Shown here piece after piece: positions 59,300-64,000 of a DNA stretch of 64,000 nucleotides (position 1 is the first letter of the stretch; the number at the start of each line of letters is the position of its first letter). Origin of the DNA: Phycisphaerales bacterium UBA6054 (lineage in GTDB: Bacteria; Planctomycetota; Phycisphaerae; Phycisphaerales; UBA1924); contig DIYM01000017.1 in assembly GCA_002429045.1 (NCBI GenBank), positions 6,777 to 70,776 of the forward strand, read 5' to 3'. The notes under the pieces are model-generated. The model was not told the origin of the DNA, did not search any database, and was given only the letters and a program-made list of their open reading frames with translations. Position numbers and translations under genes: made by a program.

Positions 59300-60288
59300 G
59301 CAAAAGGAAGTGCTGTTGCGGGCAGGGCGAAGAGCCGATCCGCGCGGACTGCGACGTCACCGGCTGCATCCGCGTGACGTTTTCGGGCATCTCGCCGATC
59401 CAGCAGTCGGACGGCTTCGCGACGGGCCAGGCCGGCGGAGATCCCGGGCTGTTCTGGATCACGGCCCTGGCGGGCGTGAACCGCACGTTCTACTTCGACT
59501 ATCCGACGCTGACCCTTCCCACGCAGTTCTGCTCCGAGGGCTTCGTGCTGGCCCAGCAGAACACGCGGACTTGCGCGGATCCGGAGCGTGGTGCGTTCTT
59601 CTGGGGCCGCGGCATGCGAGTCCAGCTATCGCTCGTGTGCATCGCGAACAGGCTGCGCGTGGAACGCCTCCGGCTTCTCTTGGGCGGCCCAGGCGGCGCG
59701 GGCGCGCAGAACGATGCCGGCTGCCCCAGCAACCCACCCACCCAGACCGCCGGCGGGATCGCCTTCGAGTTCTGGCCCGATTTCCTCGGGCAGGCGTTTC
59801 CCACCATCGGGTTCGGGACGACGGTCCAGAACCACAACGCGAGCATCTGGGCGCCGGACTGCAACCCTCTGGTAGCACGCGACGGGCTCGCCCTCAACGG
59901 CTCCGCCCGGGTCGAGATGTTCGCGGGCTCGTGCAGCCCCCCGACCGTCTACGCCGTCGCGGCCCGCTGCGGGGACCCGTCGACGCGGATCAGCGTCGAC
60001 ACCGCCACCAACCCGGGCGGGGTATCCCACTGCTATCAAGCCGGGGAGCTGTACGCGCTCACGGGCGACACGACGACGGACGCCCCGGTCGCGGTGACCT
60101 GGACGGCGGACGAGTGCCCCAGCTCGGCCGCGTCGATCATCAACCGCGGCCGGACGTTCCACCAGGCCCAGCAGATCGGCGTCCAGGCGTCGCGGGGCTC
60201 CCGGGTGTCCTCGCACCCCGATCCGGCCGTGCGGGCCCACATGGAGGCCCAGGAGCGGCAGGCGGGTGGGCGCCCGTGCTGCGACTGA
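59296..60288 (+). CDS. cysteine-rich tail-tip protein, unknown family
   Basis: 330 residues, ATG overlapping the previous stop. It opens MSKRKCCCGQGEEPIRADCD and ends GRPCCD, with about 16 cysteines, several in the middle paired over long distances, which suggests disulfides or metal. Interior is beta-rich (RVTFSGISPIQQSDGF; NRTFYFDYPTLTLPTQF). Last phage gene before attR. Confidence 0.6.
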   Translation: MSKRKCCCGQGEEPIRADCDVTGCIRVTFSGISPIQQSDGFATGQAGGDPGLFWITALAGVNRTFYFDYPTLTLPTQFCSEGFVLAQQNTRTCADPERGAFFWGRGMRVQLSLVCIANRLRVERLRLLLGGPGGAGAQNDAGCPSNPPTQTAGGIAFEFWPDFLGQAFPTIGFGTTVQNHNASIWAPDCNPLVARDGLALNGSARVEMFAGSCSPPTVYAVAARCGDPSTRISVDTATNPGGVSHCYQAGELYALTGDTTTDAPVAVTWTADECPSSAASIINRGRTFHQAQQIGVQASRGSRVSSHPDPAVRAHMEAQERQAGGRPCCD

Positions 60289-60292
60289 TCAC

Positions 60293-60328
60293 GCGCATAC
60301 CAGGGGCATATCTGGGCACGCTTTTTTC
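60293..60328 (+). terminator. possible terminator after the tail operon
   Basis: An interrupted stem (GCG/CGC outer, CCAG/CTGG inner) followed by six T at 60322-60327. It would end the tail transcript before attR. The stem is weak, so confidence is low. Confidence 0.4.
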
Positions 60329-60347
60329 ACCATGATTTGGGGGGGTC

Positions 60348-60370
60348 GCGTCAGCTATCTAAGCTGACGC
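60348..60370 (+). repeat. inverted repeat resembling the att core arm
   Basis: GCGTCAGCT and AGCTGACGC form a 9-bp stem with a 5-base loop. Nineteen bases of it (60349-60367) match the anticodon-arm part of the att core (60448-60466) at 16 positions. It is 99 bp from that copy, inside the element. The rest of 60289-60447 shows no gene. Confidence 0.7.
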
Positions 60371-60447
60371 AACCGAGGTCTATCGGATCCGGCCCGTTTT
60401 TGACCGTGGTCTATGAATCGACCGGGCGAGCTCTAGCTCCGCGCCCG

Positions 60448-60501
60448 CGTCAGCTTCCCAAGCTGAATGTCGTCGGTTCGATCCCGATCACCCGCTTTCG
60501 G
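60448..60501 (+). repeat. attR, right copy of the 54-bp att core
   Basis: Perfect copy of 36751-36804. Here it has no 5' tRNA half in front, so it does not encode a complete tRNA; it marks the right end of the prophage. The 239 bp from here to the next start codon contain no recognised gene. Confidence 0.95.
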
Positions 60502-60740
60502 AATCAAGCCTTCACGGGCCCGCTGATCCAAGCACGACATCGTCGGCACGACGCGGCGACTCCCCCGGTGTGCATTTGATCCCAAAGGGTGCAGGATGCA
60601 GCTTCTGCGGTGCCCGAAGCCGCTTCGAGCCGCCTCCGCTCGGTGCCCTGCCTCGGCGACCAGCCGCCAGGCAAACCAACCCCACGCAACAAGTTGACGC
60701 GGGGGTGCAATCGGTCTTGCGCAAGAGCGTTACGCCCGGC

Positions 60741-62261
60741 ATGGGCAGAACTCTCGCACTCGGGCTCCTGAGCATCATCGCTCTGAGCGTGTCCGCCCTG
60801 TTGACGGTCGGGCAACCCCAAGCCGTTACGCAGCCTGATGACCCGGCCGCAGCCCACGAGCCAGTGCGAGATGTGAGCGGGTTCCGCGTCGACGGGCGGA
60901 GGGAACTCGAAGCGGTTGCATCACGCACGCTGACGTGGCTCACGGGGAGCTCCGAGCAGAACGACTACGTTTCCGTCGGACGGCTCGCACACTACTTCGG
61001 GTTCGTCAAGTTCCGCGTAGAGAGCGGAAACAGCGTGACACGGAGCGGGGCCGCACAGGAGACATACTCGCTTCTCGACCATGACCAACGCCAGCGGCTC
61101 CATCAACTGGTTGAAGATCAGCGAGCCCCGTTTGAAAGAGCGATCATCGCTCGGCTCGCGATGAATCGCATGCTGGATCGGATGCGGTCCGGTGAGGGCG
61201 TCGATCCGGGTGCGTTTTTGCGGCTCGGCGAAACCTACGGCCAAGCCGAAGCAGCGCTCGGGCAGACGCTCGCCGCCGGGCTCGGTGAAGTCGCCGGCTC
61301 GCTCACCGGCGCACAACGAACCGCGCTGACCCAGATGCGTGGCAAGTACGTATCAGGCCGGGCGGGCCGGTTCTCGATGCCGGCAGACGCCAAGAAGGCC
61401 GTCCGGCATCTCGATCGCGCCAGCACCCAAGAGCTCTGGAACGTGACCTCCAGACTGCTGACTTGGGTCACCGGAACACCAGAGGACAACGACTTCGAGA
61501 CAGTCGGCAAGCCGAGCCAGCACTTCGGTTTCGTGAGCTTCCGGGTGGAATCGGGGCACGCGGTCAAGCGCGGAACGATCGCCAAGGAAGTGCTCGGATC
61601 GTTGACGCCCGAGCAGCGCGATGTACTGCAGAGCCTAGTTCGTGAGCAAGGAACTCGGTTCGCTGAGTTCTTGGCCACGCGCAGCCGCCTGTGCAGGGAA
61701 CTGGAGCGCGCGCTGGAGTCCCAAGGCATCCGCGACGAGCACGTTGCCGCGATCGGGCGGGAGATGGGGCGACTCGAAGCCCAGATGACCTGGTCCCAAG
61801 CAAGCGGCATCTTGGGCGTGCGCGATCTGCTCACGAACGAACAAGCCGAGGCCATGCTCGAGATGCGAGCAAAGTACGTGCCCGAAGACGCTCCAGAGCT
61901 CAGCGACGAACTCGCCGACCTCGAACCGGAATCCCTCCTGGCGGCGCGGATCGTGCGAGGCCGCCAACTCTTCGCACAGTGCACGCTGTGCCATGTCGCA
62001 TCCAACGGCGCACGAGTTGCAGCGCCCTCGCTGAATGGGATCGTGGGGCGCGGGGTCGCGAGTGACCACACGTACACCATGTACTCACCGGCGCTGCGTC
62101 AGCACGCTGGAACGCAGAGCCGATGGACAACGGACGCACTCGACGCGTTCATCCGGTCGCCACGGACCGAGGTGCCCGGGACCACCATGGGCTTCGGCGG
62201 CATCGACGATGAATCCGACAGAACAGCGCTGATCAGCTACCTGGAGTCGCTCTCCGATTAA
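60741..62261 (+). CDS. secreted cytochrome c with two copies of an unknown domain
   Basis: 506 residues. Signal peptide (GRTLALGLLSIIALSVSALL). Two similar domains follow, about residues 54-200 and 228-390, each with a TLTWLTGS/LLTWVTGT start, a NDYVSVG/NDFETVG block and a HYFGFVKFRVESGNSVTRSG or QHFGFVSFRVESGHAVKRG block. A class I cytochrome c domain ends the protein: heme site CTLCH (Cys414, Cys417, His418) and an axial Met candidate in GTTMGFGG. Likely periplasmic electron transfer. ATG 60741 is chosen because the signal peptide begins there; an ATG 171 bp upstream is in frame. Confidence 0.85.
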   Translation: MGRTLALGLLSIIALSVSALLTVGQPQAVTQPDDPAAAHEPVRDVSGFRVDGRRELEAVASRTLTWLTGSSEQNDYVSVGRLAHYFGFVKFRVESGNSVTRSGAAQETYSLLDHDQRQRLHQLVEDQRAPFERAIIARLAMNRMLDRMRSGEGVDPGAFLRLGETYGQAEAALGQTLAAGLGEVAGSLTGAQRTALTQMRGKYVSGRAGRFSMPADAKKAVRHLDRASTQELWNVTSRLLTWVTGTPEDNDFETVGKPSQHFGFVSFRVESGHAVKRGTIAKEVLGSLTPEQRDVLQSLVREQGTRFAEFLATRSRLCRELERALESQGIRDEHVAAIGREMGRLEAQMTWSQASGILGVRDLLTNEQAEAMLEMRAKYVPEDAPELSDELADLEPESLLAARIVRGRQLFAQCTLCHVASNGARVAAPSLNGIVGRGVASDHTYTMYSPALRQHAGTQSRWTTDALDAFIRSPRTEVPGTTMGFGGIDDESDRTALISYLESLSD

Positions 62262-62368
62262 CCGCCGATGCAGGAGGCGTGGCCTCAGATACGTCTTTGG
62301 CCCGGTCGGGACAGCGCTTGCGCGGTGCAGACCCCCGCCGCACCGAACGGCGGCCGCGAATCGGCCTG

Positions 62369-62436
62369 ATCCGCCGCAAGGCCCGCACCGCCGGCAATCC
62401 GGAACCCTCCGCCGCAGCGTCGAGGCGTTTCGGACC
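62369..62436 (+). repeat. 68-bp direct repeat, copy A
   Basis: Matches 63933-64000 at 65 of 68 positions. In this copy it is followed, after 10 bp, by a decayed tRNA-Gly 3' half. No gene is seen in 62262-62540. Confidence 0.93.
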
Positions 62437-62446
62437 CGCAGCCTGC

Positions 62447-62496
62447 GGCGTTCCCAACGCTGAACGTCGTCCGTTCGATCCCGATCAACCGTTTTC
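62447..62496 (+). repeat. decayed tRNA-Gly 3' half (att-like scar)
   Basis: Aligns to the att core with seven to nine differences and one inserted base; TTCCCAA, GTTCGATCCCGATCA and TTTTC are kept. The anticodon stem has changed but is still paired (CGGCG/CGCTG). The 5' tRNA half is absent, so this is not a working tRNA; it resembles a right attachment site left by an older integration. Confidence 0.75.
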
Positions 62497-62540
62497 ATCC
62501 CGCGACGCCGATCGGCACATCTCTTGGATGTCATAGATGG

Positions 62541-63062
62541 TCACGCCGGCCCGGGCGGATCACTCGCCGTCTTCGCCTGCATGCCGGCCCGAAGCGCGGC
62601 TCGGGCGGAGTATGCCCGTGAGTACAGCGTGCCTTCGGCGATACCAAGAATCTCCGCAGCGACGGAGCCCTTGATCTCACGAAGACTGAGCAGGCTCAGG
62701 GCTTCCCGCTGCGGATCGGGGAGCGCGGCAACTGCTTGCTCGAGCTCGGCACGCTGGTGTTCGTCAGCCGGGCTCTCAATGGCGGGTCGTGCCGCTCGTC
62801 GGGTTTTCTCCCGACGCCTGCGCCGAACGGCCTGCCTGACTTGACGCCGCGCTTCGTTCAACGCGATCCGGTAGATCCATGTCTCGATCGCCGCTTCCCC
62901 GCGGAAGCCCGGAAGACCCCGGTAGACGGCCAGAAACGTCTCCTGGAGCACATCCTGAGCCAGGTCAGCATCACCGGTGAGCCGACGCGCGAGCGAGAAG
63001 ACGCGCGGGGCCATCGCCGCAAAGAGCTCGTCAAAGTCGGGTTGTCGATCGGGCTTCGTCAT
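62541..63062 (-). CDS. ECF-type RNA polymerase sigma factor
   Basis: 173 residues. Region 2: ARRLTGDADLAQDVLQETFL and FRGEAAIETWIYRIALNEAR; region 4: LPDPQREALSLLSLREIKGS and a recognition helix ending EGTLYSRAYSARAAL. A basic linker (RRRRREKTRRAA) joins them. It should direct polymerase to a small regulon. The preceding minus-strand gene, 37 bp upstream, is a membrane protein that may be its regulator. Confidence 0.92.
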   Translation of the reverse strand: MTKPDRQPDFDELFAAMAPRVFSLARRLTGDADLAQDVLQETFLAVYRGLPGFRGEAAIETWIYRIALNEARRQVRQAVRRRRREKTRRAARPAIESPADEHQRAELEQAVAALPDPQREALSLLSLREIKGSVAAEILGIAEGTLYSRAYSARAALRAGMQAKTASDPPGPA

Positions 63063-63099
63063 GCGCAGAGACGCCGGACCAACGCTGCTTGACCAACGC

Positions 63100-63768
63100 T
63101 CATGAGCCGTTCCTCGCTTCGATCCGCATCATCACGGTGTTGGCGATCGACATGATGAGCATGAACACCACCCAGAACGCGACGGTAGACCAGTCGCCGT
63201 CCACGATGGCATGGATGAATATGTACAGCATGATCACAAGTATGATCAGGCCGCCGATCGTGCCGATGATCATCTCACGCTTCGCACCGCGACCGCGGCT
63301 GCGAACCCACGCCTCGACATCCCGCGGATCGCCGGACGCGGCCTTGGTTGCACGCATGCGGTACCAACGCCACCAACACCACACAGCAAGCGACGTGCCG
63401 CCGCCGAGGCCCAGCAGCAACCACACGCCCCGGCCGACATCCGCGGTGGTTGGATCGTCCATCCGCAGGACCCCGTGAATCACGAACACGACGCACATGC
63501 CGGGTATGAAACTGCCGAGGAAAACAGCTTGCCGACGTTCCGTCACAGCCCGCGCCTTGATCGCGTCGCGGATCGCGGGCAGATCTTCCGGCGAGAAGCA
63601 CGGCTGCGGCATGCCGGACATCGTTCGGTACTCCTCGCGGGCATCGGACAGGGCGCGGGCCAGCGCCGGGTCGTGCTCGGCCCGGGCGGTCAGATCCGCG
63701 AGCGCTTCCTCGCCGAGTTCATCGCGGGCGGCCTTCTCGATCAGGACTTGGAGATCATGGTCGATCAT
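63100..63768 (-). CDS. four-helix membrane protein, putative anti-sigma partner
   Basis: 222 residues. The cytosolic N-terminal 75 residues are helical and acidic (DLQVLIEKAARDELGEEALA; ARALSDAREEYRTM), as in anti-sigma domains, though the zinc-binding HxxxCxxC motif is missing. Four membrane helices follow (about 83-102, 112-130, 165-185, 193-213). It is upstream of the sigma gene in the same direction, the reverse of the common order. Function is inferred from context. Confidence 0.7.
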   Translation of the reverse strand: MIDHDLQVLIEKAARDELGEEALADLTARAEHDPALARALSDAREEYRTMSGMPQPCFSPEDLPAIRDAIKARAVTERRQAVFLGSFIPGMCVVFVIHGVLRMDDPTTADVGRGVWLLLGLGGGTSLAVWCWWRWYRMRATKAASGDPRDVEAWVRSRGRGAKREMIIGTIGGLIILVIMLYIFIHAIVDGDWSTVAFWVVFMLIMSIANTVMMRIEARNGS

Positions 63769-63932
63769 CAGAAGCTTGGAGACCGCACGCCGGGTTCGCC
63801 TTCGCGTGGCATCAAGAATTTTTCGAGCCGCCGGGCGCCGGGCACGCCGGGGTTATCTGGACTCGGCCCGCACTCAGCCTTCAAGCCGAACCGAGCGACC
63901 GACAGGAAACGCCCGGCCGCAAAGCCGGGCAC

Positions 63933-64000
63933 ATCCGCCGATAGGCCCGCACCGCCCGCAATCCGGAACCCTCCGCCGCAGCGTCGAGGCGTTTCGGACC
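63933..64000 (+). repeat. 68-bp direct repeat, copy B (cut by window end)
   Basis: Second copy of 62369-62436, three mismatches. It reaches the last base of the window, so its true length is unknown. The 164 bp between the membrane-protein start and this copy hold no gene. Confidence 0.93.

Larger units (their letters stand above)
36751..60501 (+). mobile_element. complete siphovirus-like prophage, 23.7 kb
   Basis: Bounded by perfect 54-bp att repeats in tRNA-Gly(CCC). The excised circle would be 23,697 bp. All identified genes are on the plus strand and include a tyrosine integrase, replication initiator, terminase, portal, capsid, tail tube, tail chaperone and tape measure, so a full virion with a non-contractile tail is expected. 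Sheath and baseplate-spike genes of myoviruses are absent. Its short length, the central integrase and missing recognisable repressor and endolysin are unusual; the intact frames suggest it is functional or recent. Confidence 0.93.

Noticed and set aside
60448..60519. Second tRNA-Gly gene at attR
   Set aside because: Only the 3' portion from the anticodon stem is present; the acceptor 5' strand and D-arm are missing.
62400..62500. Complete tRNA gene at the scar
   Set aside because: No 5' half with a D-arm upstream and one mismatch in the T-stem; a fragment only.
1..64000. CRISPR array or insertion sequence
   Set aside because: No regularly spaced identical repeats with unique spacers and no transposase gene were seen. 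The iterons at 43516 are too short and too closely spaced for CRISPR.

Overview
The window is a high-GC bacterial chromosome segment carrying one complete integrated phage. Host genes suggest a planctomycete, probably of the Phycisphaerae: a pseudopilin with an H-X9-DG motif (25872-26780), several small membrane proteins with zinc ribbons of the CPxCxYDL type, DUF3467 and DUF4112 proteins, and a MoxR/Bat-type operon. This placement is inference from gene content; there is no rRNA in the window.

Left arm (1-36711), chromosomal. It starts inside a short-chain dehydrogenase, then aspS, small membrane proteins, a PhzF-like protein, hppD, a gmhA-like SIS protein, a binding protein, pyk and thiS. 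From 14349 to 22935 lie the three enzymes of the 2-methylcitrate cycle (prpD, prpB, prpC), interleaved with a LOG-family hydrolase and a divergent phosphatase-peptidase fusion. Then come trigger factor, tRNA-Leu(CAA), the pseudopilin, a VOC-family gene broken by one in-frame amber codon, and a tightly overlapping operon of moxR, DUF58, a lipoprotein, two von Willebrand A proteins, a TPR/coiled-coil protein, BatD and a BatE-like protein (27908-36711).

Prophage (36751-60501). A 54-bp direct repeat covers the 3' two thirds of tRNA-Gly(CCC) at 36728-36799 and recurs at 60448-60501; these are attL and attR of a 23.7-kb element. All its genes are on the plus strand: orphan adenine methylase, tail-fibre-like protein, tyrosine integrase, a lambda-O-like initiator with six iterons inside its own gene, small unknown genes, terminase, a zinc-ribbon protein, portal, a protease-capsid fusion, decoration and connector proteins, tail tube, a frameshifted tail chaperone, tape measure and three distal tail proteins. 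The integrase sits in the middle instead of next to an att site. No repressor or endolysin is recognisable. A consensus promoter followed by about 330 nt of hairpin-rich non-coding sequence precedes the methylase genes.

Right arm (60502-64000). A cytochrome c with two copies of an undescribed domain, a decayed second copy of the tRNA-Gly 3' half (62447-62496), and an ECF sigma factor with a membrane partner. The sigma pair lies between two copies of a 68-bp direct repeat, the second cut by the window end. This looks like an integration hot spot with older scars.

Most interesting: the embedded phage origin, whose repeats fall in different reading frames and so are conserved as DNA; the promoter plus structured leader of the early region and a 12-bp dyad it shares with a second phage site; and the repeated tRNA-Gly scars around the sigma-factor pair.
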